DNA of 64,000 bases from Schistocephalus solidus (GCA_017591395.1 WEDG01000311.1:124001-188000); one strand, 5' to 3'. Numbered from the stretch's first letter, positions 34,946 to 47,204 are shown. Translations and numbers: made by a program. Notes: a model not told the origin generated them from the sequence alone.

Positions 34946-36265
34946 GTTCACAAGGTTTACTGTTCGGTTTAGGGTTAGCACACGGACTTTTGTGCATGCC
35001 CACCTGTATTCCTTGGGGGAGGGGGTTCAGATTTCCTAGCCTTACTATGTATTTTTAGTCAATCTACTTGCACACCATTGGGAGTACAATAAGCGTTATA
35101 AATTCGAAACAAGACGACCTGACCCGATTGGGTTTCGACTTGATCATACTACCATAATGACAAACCCGCGCAGCCACAGTCATCAAAGATCACATAAAGG
35201 CTATAATTAAGGATAATTTGTGTAAAAATAAGTTGGAAACTAAGCTGAACAACTGGGGAAGCCACTGAACTTATACTTACTTATATGTTACCTTGGAGTT
35301 TTAACAATCGACTGTGGGTCAAAACTTTTCGACATATCAGACGATGAATATGTTTACTGCAGAGGGACCCACTGCTGTTGTCTCAGATTTAGTATGTCAA
35401 CTTTACCATAGTCAATTGATTTAAGGTTGTTTGGTGAGGATGATAGGCAACACTTATGAAAACCCTATTGTTTACATGCCGGTGTGTTATACGTCTGCGT
35501 ACTTACTCTTAACGATTTGCACTATACAAATAGTATTCACAAAATATAAGTAACATTGTTTTTACAAATAACTCATGTCTGGAGTCGACGTCGTATTACT
35601 TCAGGTTAATATCGTCGAGGGAAAACAAGGGACACATCTAATTATCACAATCCTGGTTAATGACCTTCGAATCACGATGCAAGATGATCTTTTAAAATAA
35701 TGGTTACTCATATTTTTGTTTTTCTCAAAAACTTCCACTTTCATGTGGTATATATTCAACCTAAACAATTATAATGTTATATATTATCGATGATTATATG
35801 ATTGCTTTTTAACACAATACTGTGTGAAATAATTCAATGGGAAATAGATTACTTGCTCATTGTTATTAAATAAATGTGAGACCACGTTTAAAGAAATTAT
35901 TACGGCTGGTTAGCTAACCTCAATGTTGTGCAAATTCTATTCGTTGTGGTAAGTATAGTGGTGTAGATCGAGTTCACTGATTACATAGCTCTTGGATTGC
36001 AAATATTCTGCACAAAATGTATCATAATTAGTAAGTTTTTGTGCCTTATATACTAGGCTAAAGAGCTACCTGGCCAGTATAGATATGGTAACTGGGAAAT
36101 GATTAATACAACACATTTGATTAAACAGTAGGGTTATAAAGACGATTGATCAGTATGTACTATGCATTTATATTATTTGAAGTGCAGCTCTTTGCGCTTT
36201 TCCCCAGGCATGCTCAGATATACATATATTTTCAATTTATGAGGATTTGAATTTCAATCCCTTAC
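34946..36265 (-). other. Intron sequence, no exon recognised
   Basis: AT-rich and without splice-bounded open frames that I can support. Confidence 0.4.
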
Positions 36266-37305
36266 CTGACAGTCGAATTGATGGATCTGATCTCATTTCC
36301 CGTCGATGGTCTGGAGACCAACAGCGACAAGGTGGTCTCGAAGCTGTTCTCGGCCTGCTTCTCCTTATTTCTCGTTCTCCTTGAAAATGCGGCGTAGCTC
36401 AGCGTATAGCTGATGCTATAGGCCAGACGTCTCCGATTCACATCTGTCTGGCTGAACCTGCTCAGCACCTCACCAGTCTCTAAACTGATTATGTTCCGTC
36501 CCGAATCTCCCGCGTTTGCTCCCACGACGGTGTACGTAATCTCCGAGGGATTGCCTCGGCTGAAGAGGTGCTCCGCAGACAGAAAGAAGCCCATGTGACC
36601 ATCGTAGACCTTGGTGAGTTTCTCGGCAAGCGGTGCAACTGCGAGGATGGAATTAGTGTAATTACCACTGAGATAGATATCTTCCTCCGCCGGTTTGAAC
36701 AGCAGCTTCAAGGGTTGCAGGGTACTTTTAGCACTGTCACCGAGGAGGTACCGCAACAGGGCCACCGACCTGTCTGTCCTTGCTTCTGCTACCAGGGAAG
36801 CCAAAAAGGCCCTCAAGTGTATCATATCCAGCGTGCGGTCGAGGTCCTGAAGGTTGATCACCATTAACTCAATCGTTGTGAGGGGCACGGGTTGAGAAGA
36901 CGAGTAGGATATGACCGGATCCGGTGAATGATAGACGATATCCTCATTGACCACGTCGAAGAGGGAGAAGAGATCGACTGCCCCTACCCTTCCTCTGCAG
37001 CTTCCGCGTCGATGGAAGTAGCCGCCATGGCTGGGAAAGCCGTCAGCCGCAAAGAGGTAGATTTTAGAGGGGTCAACTTTCTCCATGCTATCGCCGACTG
37101 CCAACTGAAGCTGGGCCGCCGTGAGGTAAACGTCGGTGCCTGGAATTACCCTAAGGGGGTCACCCACGAGAAGTCGGGGTATTCGAGAATTGGCTTGCGG
37201 TTGAAGAGTGAGCGGTAGGAAGAGGGTGATTGGCCTCTGACCAGGCACACTCAATAGCAGAGTGAGGCCGAATTTCGTAGGTGATAGGGTAGTGCAATTT
37301 TCAGC
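36266..37305 (-). CDS. FREM-like gene, large CSPG-repeat exon
   Basis: Acceptor ATACCACAG at 37306 and donor GTCAG|GTAAGG at 36266 bound 346 codons plus two bases. The start phase fits exon 44102-44484. It completes one CSPG repeat (GLTLLLSVPGQ, the usual hydrophobic strand) and holds two more. Markers are LRVIPGTDVYLT, LFSLFDVVNEDIVYHSP, and the textbook end ISLETGEVLSRFSQTDVNRR followed by LAYS. CSPG repeats are cadherin-like extracellular modules. Plus-strand frames over the exon are shadows. Confidence 0.85.
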
Positions 37306-37699
37306 CTGTGGTATGAGGTAAAATAGACAATGTCTCTATCACTATTGGTATATTCCAGTTATTGCTGTCCATTTGCTAAGAGTATGACTTTTATAAAACT
37401 AGAAGGGCATGCTTTGGCGTGCGTTTGAAGTCCCTACAACCACCTGCACGGCGAGTTTAGGTGACACCGGAGGCCGTACGGGCTTGTGAGCTGAACCACA
37501 CGGAGACCTACGCTGTCACCAGTCACTGTTTCCAAGCTTATATCCCTTTAACTTGTTTTTGCTAGGTCATGGGGACATGTGAGAGGGAAAGACCGTGAGC
37601 CTGATCCAAATCAAGTCGGAAGTTTATTTTTCCCCACTGTAGGCAAGCAAACACTGTTTAAACGGAAGAAGTGGTGCTCATCGATCAAGTTACGAAACA
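37306..37699 (-). other. Intron sequence, nothing recognised
   Basis: No exon or named repeat seen. Confidence 0.4.
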
Positions 37700-37885
37700 T
37701 GCTTGTCCTGTTGTGCCTTGAGGTTCAATCTAGAACCCTCGCAGGCAGTCGCAAGGGAGACCAGAACGGTCATTTCTGGCTTATTAGCTGTCATCATCCA
37801 GGTGGTACACACTTTGGATTGGGTATGACTGGCTGATGATGGCCAGAAATGGCCATTCCGGTCTCTCTTGTATTTAGTAGAGGTA
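37700..37885. repeat. SINE-A inverted junction
   Basis: Bases 37705-37800 are a minus-strand fragment (GTCATTTCTGGCTTATTAGC). From about 37800 the sequence is a plus-strand fragment (GGTATGACTGGCTGATGATG, GCCAGAAATGGCCATTCCGG). The junction forms an imperfect palindrome. Confidence 0.75.
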
Positions 37886-39469
37886 CACTGCAAAACAGGA
37901 TGGCACGAAAGATTGCCGACTACCCAGGGTAATGGGTCAGGTTAAAACACTCTCGCTTATGAGAGTCCCTCGGGTTCAACAACTTTGTATGGATCTCGAG
38001 ATCAGTGTGTATATTGTATGGGTTATTCCGTCTTCAGTCTCAGCAACCATAGCTCCGCACCCATCTTCCATTCTCTTGACTTAATCTTGTCATGAAAATA
38101 TAGCGGAAGTGGAAGGTGGTGGTGGGAGAGACGCAGTGGGAGCCTGTAGTGACCCTCTTCTGGGCACCTTCTACAAAACTGCACAACTGGCTTGCAGCAA
38201 CGGAGGTCTGTTTTTCGGTCAATCAACTTTAAGTTCAACGCATTAGTACAATGAAGTCGGCTGCGTTGATGTCAGACGTGCGTCTCTCCTACGGTTGCCA
38301 ATTTTCTTTGATTGATTATTCGGTCGCTCTAAATAAAACACATTGTCTCTACCAGCGGCTGAATTCCCCCGTTTCCATTCGAGACTGAGTCTTAAGGTCA
38401 ACTCAGGGCTTTATCTGCCAGGCAATTGATAACCCCGACGTGAGAAGAGGCTGAGCTCCGACTTTCACTTTCATATTCCTGCGCCAATTTTTCTGACCGA
38501 GCTAGGGAGAATACAGTTACCGACATCCTTTCGAGATGCGAAATGGGACTAAAGCAATCTACCTCAAACTTTTGAGGCTAAGTGTTGGTGAAAGGGGCAA
38601 ATGCCTTGGCTATCAATCGACTGTGAAGATAAACCACATTCGGCCTATATAACGGCAGAATCACAAACTGGCCTCTGAGAGAGCTAAGGCGATTGGTTGA
38701 GTCGCTGGGAAGATGGTAAGACTGGTGATTTTTAAAAAGTATTGCCTCCATGACGTGTCTATATTTCATTTGTTTTTTTGCGGCTCTGTATATTCAGCTA
38801 GGTCTTCTAGACAGCTTGTACAAGTACGTTATTTAACATCAGGTTGGAACGAAACTTTTTCTGTTTATATCAGGTAGAATGAAAGTAAAACGATTAATTA
38901 TGATAGATTTGATGCGTAAATATTTCTCGTACTATCAGCATAGCTAAGAATCCCGACAAGCGTACTCCAATCTTGCGCCGTTGAATTAAAAGAGGTACGA
39001 CTCAGCAGTGAGTATCCCAGCGTTCCCCAAGTGTTTAGTGATATATGAAAACAACTTTCCATTCTTCCTTGCTTGAAGCTAGTACTTGTGCTCATTTATG
39101 ATAAACATTTACGTCTTTACATACTTCTGAATGCATGAATTGGAAGATCAGAATCCCAAGAAATGCAATTAGAAGGCGAAAAGGTACTTTGGGTCCAAAT
39201 AGGAAACTTTAATAGCACATTTTCGGCTCTGGTTCCCCAGGTCGTCATAATACTGGAGTAAATATACAGAAAACAATTGAACTTTAAAAAGCGCTTAACA
39301 ATCGATACTCATTTCGTGTTTGCGCCAATAAGCGGCCGCAGTGTGGGTCAGTCTTTATTGACTGGTTGTCATCTCTTCCATTTTCCTATGAGATTTTGTA
39401 CTCGGCATCTAGCTCAATATGCCGAATTATGCATGATTCATCGGAGTGCATGGCCTCAAGGAACTCTCG
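37886..39469 (-). other. Intron sequence, nothing recognised
   Basis: No splice-bounded coding frame or named repeat seen. Confidence 0.4.
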
Positions 39470-39870
39470 GCCCTTCTTTTAGGTGCAGGTTCCGACGATG
39501 CGAGTTTTGTCCCAAGCGAAAGTGTGCCCTGTATCGAGGGTGTGCATGGCCACTTGGGATAGATGGTCACACCTCTTGACCGCAAGTTGATGTTCGTGAA
39601 TGCGTGTGGAGGCAGATTTTCCCGTTTGACCACAATATACAGCATGACGTGCATCGCACGGGATCTTGTAGACGACTTCTTTCTTATCAAGATAGCCAAC
39701 TCTATCCTTAGGGTGTACAAGCTGAGTGCCTAAAGTAGTCATCGGTTTGTGCGCCACTTTTATGTGGTGTTTCCGCAAGGGTCTTTCAACGAGGTCAGAC
39801 ACATTCCTAATAATTTGAAGGAATTGCCATGTATTTGTTTTAGGCGCCTGATTGGAACTATCTTGTTCCT
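39470..39870 (-). pseudogene. Penelope-like element, GIY-YIG endonuclease part
   Basis: The minus frame 39479-39802 stays open upstream to about 39873. It reads SDLVERPLRKHHIKVAHKP, TTLGTQLVHPKD, EVVYKIPCDA, HAVYCGQTGKSASTRIHEHQ, then LDTGHTF. VVYKIPC, Y-x-G-Q-T-G, R-I-H-E-H and TGH in this order are the PLE GIY-YIG endonuclease with its preceding linker. It is the C-terminal half of the protein whose RT part sits at 41.4-41.96 kb. The two are separated by a plus-strand LINE. Confidence 0.85.
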
Positions 39871-39884
39871 CAGATTACCCCTAT

Positions 39885-41335
39885 TTTGACACACCTTATA
39901 AACATGTACTTCATAGATTCAAACATTCCTGATGTTTGGCTTTCAGTAAGAATCACCCCTATCCCTTAAATGTCTGCCAAGTTTGGTCCAAAATATTTCC
40001 GTCCAATCGCCTGCTCTTACGCTTTACCGAAGCTTGCTCAGCGAGTAGCCCTCAATATAATTAGGCCTTTTTCCCCCAATTTCTCCGACCCATTACAATT
40101 AGCATATAAGGCCAGGCGTAGTACCCTAGACGCCGTTGCCATTCTGGTACATTCGGCTCTAGGAGATTTAGATAAGGGCTGTCGTGTGTGTACGCATGTG
40201 CAGTCCTTCACTAATCCTCTGCCTTCAACACCATCCCGCGCCACCTCCTCCTTAATAAAACATCCACGTGTTGCTCCCTCAGCTGGATCGTCTCTTGGCT
40301 CGAAGACTATTTTACTTCCCGCACTCAATTCGTACAATCCAGCAAGTGGAAATCTACTGTTCTTCCAAACAACTGCAGTGATCTTCAAGGTGCCGTCATA
40401 TCCCCTCACCTCTTCCCCTTCTTCCATACTGACGAGTTGAGATCACCAAACGACTGCCTGCACATAAAATATGCTGACGATATGGCTGTTGGCCATCCTC
40501 TTAAAAATCAGACACGACTCCAGTCTTTGAAGGATGGCCTGGGCCATGTCTCAGCCTGGTCGTCAGATAATGGTCTTCAACTCAACCATGAGAAAGCTAT
40601 CCGATGTGGTTTTGCCTGTGACCCTCTCCTTGTTCTGAACCCTCAGCCGTCCTTCCCAAAGAGGTATCCTCTTTCCGGTACCTTGACATTAATCTGACAT
40701 CCCATCTTTCATTCTCCGTACATATTGATAAGCTTTTTACTAAAATTCATAAACTTCGTTATTGTATCTGTCGTTTACATTCCTATCGCACACCTCAAGC
40801 CCTTATCTGGTGATTTATAGAGGAATGTATTCTTTCCCTTATCCTTTATTGTTCTCCTGTGATTTTTCCAGTTTCACTTAAAAATGATTTGTTGATTTTT
40901 AAATGTATCCTCCGAATGCTCTCTTCTGCTGCCGGTGTTTCTTATACTGTTTTAGTGGATTTGACAAGAAGACGGCACTTCACAACAGTAAAGTAATATG
41001 CTGGGCAAATACTTGATGATGTTACTCATCCCCTTCACTCTGAGTTGATTGCCATGAAGTCTTTCCGTCCGATGCGCCGAGGCTTACGTCATATAGCTTG
41101 CCGTACATCGGCATTTCAGCGCTCTGTTTTGTAATTTCTAGCACACTACCTTATGCGTGAAGAGACTGAACTACAGAGTTTCAGATTGGAACTATCTCCC
41201 CAACTAGATGTCCATTTCTGAATTTGATTCTTGCAACATTTGTTAGCTTATCCTATTCTCTTAGTGAATGGAGCCATTTTTTGGCGAAAATTTTGAATGG
41301 TACGTCAAAATAAAGTGTATTCCTCTCCATATCTT
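39885..41335 (+). pseudogene. CR1-like non-LTR retrotransposon, 5'-truncated
   Basis: The plus strand encodes a LINE reverse transcriptase with stops and frameshifts: SNIPDVWLSVRITPIP, YFRPIACSYALPK, PLQLAYKARRSTLDAV, LKIKYADDM-type box (IKYADDMAVG near 40470), SAWSSDNGLQLN. Later come FRPMRRGLRHIACRTSAFQR and the 3' end CGTCAAAATAAAGTGTATTC with a TC-rich tail at about 41330. The endonuclease and ORF1 are missing. It lies antisense to the host gene and inside the minus-strand PLE. Confidence 0.8.
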
Positions 41336-41389
41336 GTCTGTTGACTTCTGTTGCTTCATGCATCAATGGACAAAATATTTAGGGTAACA

Positions 41390-41960
41390 ATTCTAAGAAA
41401 ATAATAAAAACAGGTAGTTTAGCTCGACTCGGTAGCTTTTGTCGTCAGAACAATGTGTTTTTGCTCGGTGTAGCAGACTTTCGACGGTACTCCTCTTGTG
41501 AGAGATTGGGCTATTGCTCTCATAGTGTAGAATGTCTTCCACATATGTTTTTTTGCGATAAACGGATGTGTGTAATGTTCCGTCAGTCTTTCGCCGTGCG
41601 AGAACATCCAGCAATGGCAGTTTATCGTCAACTTATTTCTCGAGCGTGAATTTTATCCCCGGAATGGTTGAGTCGATGGTGTTGTGAAGTGTCTCTAGTT
41701 GGTCCTTGCTAACGACAACAGAAGTGTCGTCTACATAACGTACGCACAACTTAGAGTTAACTAATGGAAGAGCCAGAGATTCCAGTTTCTGCATTGTCAC
41801 TTTGGCAAGAAAGCCAGCTATAGTTGATTTCATAGAAGCTCCTTTTTATTTGTTTATAATAATTGGTTTCGAAACAAAGGTCTATGATTTCAAGAAAGGC
41901 CGCCGAGTCTTTCACAAGTGGTTCAAATGAATCTGACTTTTCCATTGCAACATTAAAAAT
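41390..41960 (-). pseudogene. Penelope-like element, reverse transcriptase part
   Basis: Three minus frames overlap. FLEIIDLCFETNYY and FYEIN are followed, after a frame change and loss of the MGSP-type segment, by LCVRYVDDTSVVV (RT catalytic box). After another shift come LDVLARRKTDGTL, TSVYRKKTYVED, SPISHKRSTVESLLHRA and HCSDD. YVDDT, LDV..R...G.L.TSVYRK and HKR..V..LL.RA are PLE hallmarks. It is interrupted downstream by the CR1 insertion. Confidence 0.85.
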
Positions 41961-42477
41961 CCTTGCAGAACATGATTAATGATAATTTTCTTCAAGGAAA
42001 TCCCAGAACATACTTCAAGTTTTAATGAGTTTGGTTATATGTTACTTCAGTATAATTTTAGATACAATCTGCATTTGCACCCTTTCTCCAGATTTGCAAA
42101 ATTTAACAATGTTTCTTCTTTGTAGCCAACTCGTGGACTGTTTAAATAGCTATGGATCACGACGCATGCGCTGTAAGCAACACTGATAAACCACGGGATA
42201 ACAAGCTGAGGAAACAACCGTGTGGGTGACTTGTCAGTTCTCGTGACGTCCTCGTCCTTCAAAAACAAATTAGAAAGGCACTCAATGGCCTATGAAATTG
42301 CCTGTGAATCCTTCCTAGGAAACAGTAGGTTTATTAGTCTGAGATTTCTAGCTTATACAGGAGCCTGTCAGCAGAGACCATGTGAGTGCAAAACCGGTGA
42401 AAAGCTTGGTAGTCGAACGATAAGCGGGTAGCTAGCATATTCGCAGTGGAAGTCAAGGATAAGATACTATTGAGTTG

Positions 42478-42690
42478 CATTCGTTGATGAACGCTCACCG
42501 ATCGCTAACGAACTGACTCGTTTCGTTCTGCTTCAGGGCTCACTCTCGAGCCCCGCCAGCAGGCTTGTAGTGGAATAGGCAGATGAATATTGCCGGCAAA
42601 GACAACGAAGACTCGAATGACCATTTCTGGATTATAGGCCGTCATCAGCCAGTCATACGCAACCGCAGGTGGGTCATCACAAAGGAACGA
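42478..42690 (-). repeat. SINE-A copy
   Basis: GTTGATGAACGCTCACCGATCG, hairpin GGGCTCACTCTCGAGCCCCG, triplet site GTAGTGGAATAGGC, body and partial head, in minus-strand order. Confidence 0.85.
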
Positions 42691-42704
42691 ACCGGAGAAA
42701 CAGT

Positions 42705-42895
42705 TGGTCAATTCTCCCAATCTAAACCGGCAAGACAACGAGCCCGTGGTTCAATGGTTAGTGCGCTGGAATTCTGATCAACGGGTCACGGGTTCAACCC
42801 TCAGGTGGTGCATGATCTGGGGTTGGGTATGAGTGCCTGACGATGGCCAATAAACAAGTTTCCGTTATCTTCGCAGGCAATATTCTTATGCCTAT
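42705..42895 (+). repeat. SINE-A copy
   Basis: Leader CTAAACCGGCAAGACAACGA, head CCCGTGGTTCAATGGTTAGT, B box GGGTTCAACCCTC, body GGTTGGGTATGAGTGCCTGA. It faces away from the neighbouring minus copy. Confidence 0.85.
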
Positions 42896-44101
42896 ACCAT
42901 CAAGTCATTCATTATACCAAAAAGTCAGAATTCGATACCGTCTGATGGTGCAAGTTTCGGGTTGTTTAACTTTTCATTTTTCTCATAGCTTGTTACAATT
43001 TAAAAACCCTCACGATATTGGGCTTTACCATAGACTATACCCAGTTCTGACATCGCTTCGAACACAAATGAGTTTGGGTTACACTAGCAGGTCTTGCCCG
43101 TTTGGGGATATGGCATAATTGGCAGATTTTGCCTACGCCGAATCCCAGACTTAGGCAGTCGACTGGTGCATGGGAGGGTAAAGAGATTCAGACAGACATT
43201 GACAAATCCATCCCTGCGGTAAATTAGCACATTCCTCGCTGTAATGAATCGGACGCGTTGGAATTTATCAGCCCGTGCTAGGAGTCGTGGTCTGCAGGGT
43301 TGTCACCTGACGGGATAATTCAGCTTGCGTATGTGTGGAGTGACTGGCTGGATGACGAATTCTCAGGCGTAATGGATCCTGCTTATTAAGGCATTTATGT
43401 CACCCATACATTTGAGGTCTGAGCCGTTTCCTTTTGGGGAAGTCTGGTATAGTATGCAGGAACCACTTCGTGCGAAGCACACATAGAGGGGCCACTGGGC
43501 TTTGCAAGCCCTTGTATCTGAATGTACCTTCGGTGCTCTTGACCTAGGCGAGTGAGGCGAGAGTGAGATAGATGCTTCGAAAGTCTGATGTCACCATGGG
43601 CTAATTGACGCGCAATTCGCCAGTGCTGCGAACGATTCAAGTGACCTGGTGGCCGACGTCGCTTGCGATGGTCGAAATGTCGTATCAAGAAGTCTTCATA
43701 TTGTTTGAAGAATTATAAACCCTTATGATTCGATCAAACGTTAAATATGGACATCACATAATCAATAAACTGCCCGAGTAGCTAAAATAGTAATTTTGAG
43801 TGTTCCAAAAAATCCATTTAACAATATGCATCTACGTATGACTTGATAGAATAATAAGGGATTTTGGGCGGTGTTAATAATACCTGTATGTATTGTTTGT
43901 TAGTCATTGCTGTATCAACAGCACGTTTCCATGAGAAACACGCTGACCCCTGTCAAAAAAGTATTTCAGATTCATGCTATGAAAGCGTTTAAAAGTTCTA
44001 TAGGAGTATTGCCACTCAGCTGTACTCCTTAGCCTTCTTGATAAAAAATTACCCAATTGATTTGGAATTCAAAACTTAAAAACTGCGATAAAACGACTCA
44101 C
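42896..44101 (-). other. Intron sequence, nothing recognised
   Basis: A minus frame of 97 codons (43395-43688) is rich in Arg and His and has no family motif. No exon supported. Confidence 0.4.
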
Positions 44102-44484
44102 GCTAACAGCAATCCGCTCGGAGATTAGGTCCTTATAGGAGAACTTCATCACAGTTTCTCTCGGCTGTGGTGCTTGAACAAAGGTAATGCAATCATCTAT
44201 TTCTCTGGGAGGATCTGTTGCTGAACTCTGCTCCGGCTTGATCTTGTAAACTTCGAAACGACTGGTAAGAATAAGATTATTAAGACTGTCGTTGGCGGGC
44301 GAAAGAGCCTCTATCCGCACATGAGCTGCGGTCATGATTGAGCAATAACCTACGGTGACCTCCAGAGTGGAAGTCTGAATGTGCAGCTTGTTTCCATCCG
44401 CTGTATAGAGAATCTGTTCCGGACTGGGCATTATCTCAGCATCCTCAATGGCCGTCGACTCTGTCGGATAACCAGCATTTGATT
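44102..44484 (-). CDS. FREM-like gene, CSPG-repeat exon
   Basis: Acceptor GTAAAATTGCAG and donor GTTAGC|GTGAGT bound two bases plus 127 codons. Preceded by G from exon 50401-50642, the first codon is GAA. It encodes SNAGYPTES, YTADGNKLHIQTSTLEV, then VMKFSYKDLISERIAVS, which is the FTQxDL..GRI.. end of a CSPG repeat. The repeat is completed across the intron by exon 36266-37305, with phase 0 on both sides. Confidence 0.85.
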
Positions 44485-44729
44485 CTGCAATTTTACACAG
44501 AGGAAGCACCATTAACTTTGGAGTAAAGTTTTGCGTTACAGAAGAATCATTAAATGTTGGACTTGTAAATATAAGTCAGGAGCCTAAAGAACCCAAAAAT
44601 GATTAAGTAGCTGTCACAAAAAAAGGACTGAAAAGATTACTTTTCTGGTAGATTTTTGCCTGTAGCGGTCATTAAAAAGCTGCGGCAATGTATGAAATGC
44701 TTCACATCCATGGAAATGAATGGAAACTA
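44485..44729 (-). other. Intron sequence, nothing recognised
   Basis: No exon or repeat seen. Confidence 0.35.
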
Positions 44730-45215
44730 TCCGGTTGCCGATAGCCTGGAAAGTGCAAAGCGCAATCTTTCGCCTTCATAAAAGAATGGGCGTCGTAATG
44801 GCTACGCAGGAGGCCGTCAGCCGCCTTCTCGCGCCATTCGGAGTTGGAGTCGCACACAGACCGGAGTTCACCATTTGGCGTCTTGTAATGAGACAAAAGG
44901 AACCACTGCCGTGGCAAGAAACATCTGGAGTTGTTTATCGGATCTGGTGCAGTTGAGGGCAAAACAACTACGTCGGAAAAACCGGGAGACTGTTTCGGAC
45001 GCGAATCGCCACACACGTGGCAGCAGTGCAGCGAAATGATGCCAATTCTCAAGTCGTGGCAAATTCGGCGAGAACCGGTCAAAATTCAAGTTCAATGAAG
45101 CTGAAATTCTCGCAAGAGGTGATAATCGCACGAGTCGCGAGTTGCTTAACTGCATGGTTTAAGGTCCCCAGTCTACTAACAAGTGAAATGACCTCTCCAA
45201 CGCATTTTCGCAGTT
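44730..45215 (+). pseudogene. Penelope-like element, GIY-YIG endonuclease remnant
   Basis: In one plus frame: AVSRLLAPFGVGVAHRPEF, GVVYRIWCS, a stop, NYVGKTGRLFRTRIATH, AAVQRNDANSQVV. After a frameshift near 45090 come FNEAEILARGDNRTSRELL and a W-rich end. GVVY, Y-V-G-x-T-G-R and R-I-x-x-H are the catalytic landmarks of the family. One internal stop and one frameshift disable it. It is followed 0.3 kb later by a same-strand hammerhead-like motif. Confidence 0.85.
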
Positions 45216-45439
45216 GAAACCCTGTTTGGCCAAAGCAATCAGCTACTCGGGGGCGCCCAGGTGAACGCATTTTTCTACGCCAATGCCAGTGAGCCAGATG
45301 GCCGAGCAGTCATCACGACAACCTCCAACGAAATTTCAGCGGATAACAACCCGCATACCGGCCATCAAACAGTTAACGCGCCAGAACGCAGTCGTCATCG
45401 CTGAAGGGGAGCCGTTAAATTGCGTAGGCGTGCAGAAGC

Positions 45440-45545
45440 ATAGCGCCTGCATCCTATAAATACAGCAACTTTCCGTGTACGAATCACGCATATCTGATAC
45501 TGTCTCTGATGATGAGTTCGAGTTTAAACCCGAAACGTCAGGTGC
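45440..45545 (+). ncRNA. Hammerhead-ribozyme-like motif with upstream TATA-like box
   Basis: The core CTGATGATGAG starts at 45506, then stem-II bases, then CGAAACGTCAGG ending near 45542. Stem I can pair TGTCT with AGGTG, partly by wobble. Stem III is only ACGT, self-complementary and loopless, which suits a dimeric hammerhead. CCTATAAATAC lies about 50 bases upstream. Minimal hammerheads of this form are known in PLEs, and this one sits 3' of a PLE endonuclease. Confidence 0.7.
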
Positions 45546-45599
45546 ATAAAGCTCTTGTTACAGCGATTGCATTTATTTCTTCCCAATAAATACCCTCTT

Positions 45600-46839
45600 T
45601 TTTGTAAATTGAACGTTTATAGCACACCCTTAAAAGAATAAATTGGTTATACCTGTATATACTGCGAGTAAAACCCAGTGAAGACGCCAGTTTTTAATTC
45701 TGAACATTCATAAGCGCTGTAGACTCTGGCACCGGGTATAAAATTCTTGTTTAACGAAATTAACCATGTAATTTGTAAAATCTGAGTGAGAAGTTTGAGG
45801 ATATTCTATGCGGTTGGGTTTCGGGACACGTCTTAAGCTCGCACTAAACCGCACCAGGCTACACAATAATAGTTGTCAAAGAAATTTGCGAATTTCACGC
45901 TTTTTCTTGCCCTGGTAAGCTTCGGGCTTTATATTTACTCACCACCCTATTAGGTGTTTGCATCCCTCTTTTCCTTTCCAACATTGCATTTTAAAGTACC
46001 ATTTTCATTGATCATTCTCTGTGCAGTGCGCAATGACCTTGTTTTTATGTGCTGATTTTCTGTGAAACTTCAAATTGCTGTGTGCTTCTTATTCGTTATT
46101 TACGTTATGCAGGGAGGAGTTGTAGGTAATAAGCTGTTGTAAAATTAATTGGTTCCAATAAATTCTGCCGTTTTAAAAACGACCTAAAAATAACATGGCT
46201 GTGCCAAGAAAAGTTCAGAAGTTGGTGGTCATGATGATTATCAGAGACACGTTTGCGAATATTGACTTTTATTTATTTCATTCAACTCAGAATTTACGGT
46301 TCATGAGTGCGTTTGGTCAAAGTTTTTTTAACTGCTTTGGTTCCGGCTGCCATGACCTGACATTCAAGCTCAAATCTAATTTGAACAGAACTCTTCATAG
46401 TGCGAAGATTTAGAGATGTCAGCCAGTCCTAGTCATGGCTTTAGACTGAGCTCCAAGGCACAACCAAACGAGCGCGTCCCGTAATCTGACCGAAAAATGT
46501 GCTTCTACCATAAACAGCCAACCGATAAAGCTTTTTGCCAGATACGGCTGACAGTTAACCGTTTTTTTGCAGTCTTAGTTTGACTGACAAGGAACTGAGG
46601 AACCAGGGTCGAAAAATTACACAAAAAACGCATTTCGTTCTCAACTTTCCTAGAGTGCCCATTCTCAATAAATATGCAGGCCTAGAACAGGGATAGTAGG
46701 CTTTCCAAGCAGAGATGATGAGGAAAAACGGGTTATTGAGAATTTGATGCCACCATTTTTCTGTTCTCTATTCGCATGTAAACTTCCTTATATGTAAATC
46801 TGGCAGCCATTATACACTGAGTATTTACCCTCTTTGTTT
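45600..46839 (-). other. Intron sequence, nothing recognised
   Basis: AT-rich, with short frames only. Confidence 0.4.
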
Positions 46840-47075
46840 ATACGAACTACACCGATGAGGCAATCGGCGCGCGACGCTGGCACCGTTTTGAAGGAATTTC
46901 AATTTGATCTACATTTTGCGAGTCATTCAAGGACGATTCTTCAGGATGGCGATAGTTGCAGTCTTCGACCATTCGTTTTTGAGCTTTCGGTGTTATTTGG
47001 TCTGTGTTTGGGCTGAAAATTTTGAAGTCCACTTTCAAAATAGAGCATACCTCTTTCTATCTTTCTCTTTTACTC
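46840..47075 (+). repeat. CR1-like LINE 3' end, copy 3
   Basis: GCTGGCACCGTTTTGAAGGA, AAGGACGATTCTTC, GAGCTTTCGGTG, then CCACTTTCAAAATAGAGCAT and a TCT-rich tail. It matches 27590-27815 in order. Confidence 0.6.
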
Positions 47076-47204
47076 ATGAATTTTCAAGTTGGTGACACCA
47101 AATCGTCATCGGAAGAAAGGAAAACAAAAAATGAGATTGGCACATTAAGCCAATTGGTGAAATAGGATAGACAGTGATAGACACCATGAAAGGGAGAGGG
47201 AACA

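Noticed and set aside
36568..37218. Plus-strand frames over the 36.3-37.3 kb exon
   Set aside because: Antisense shadows of the CSPG exon, with no motif.
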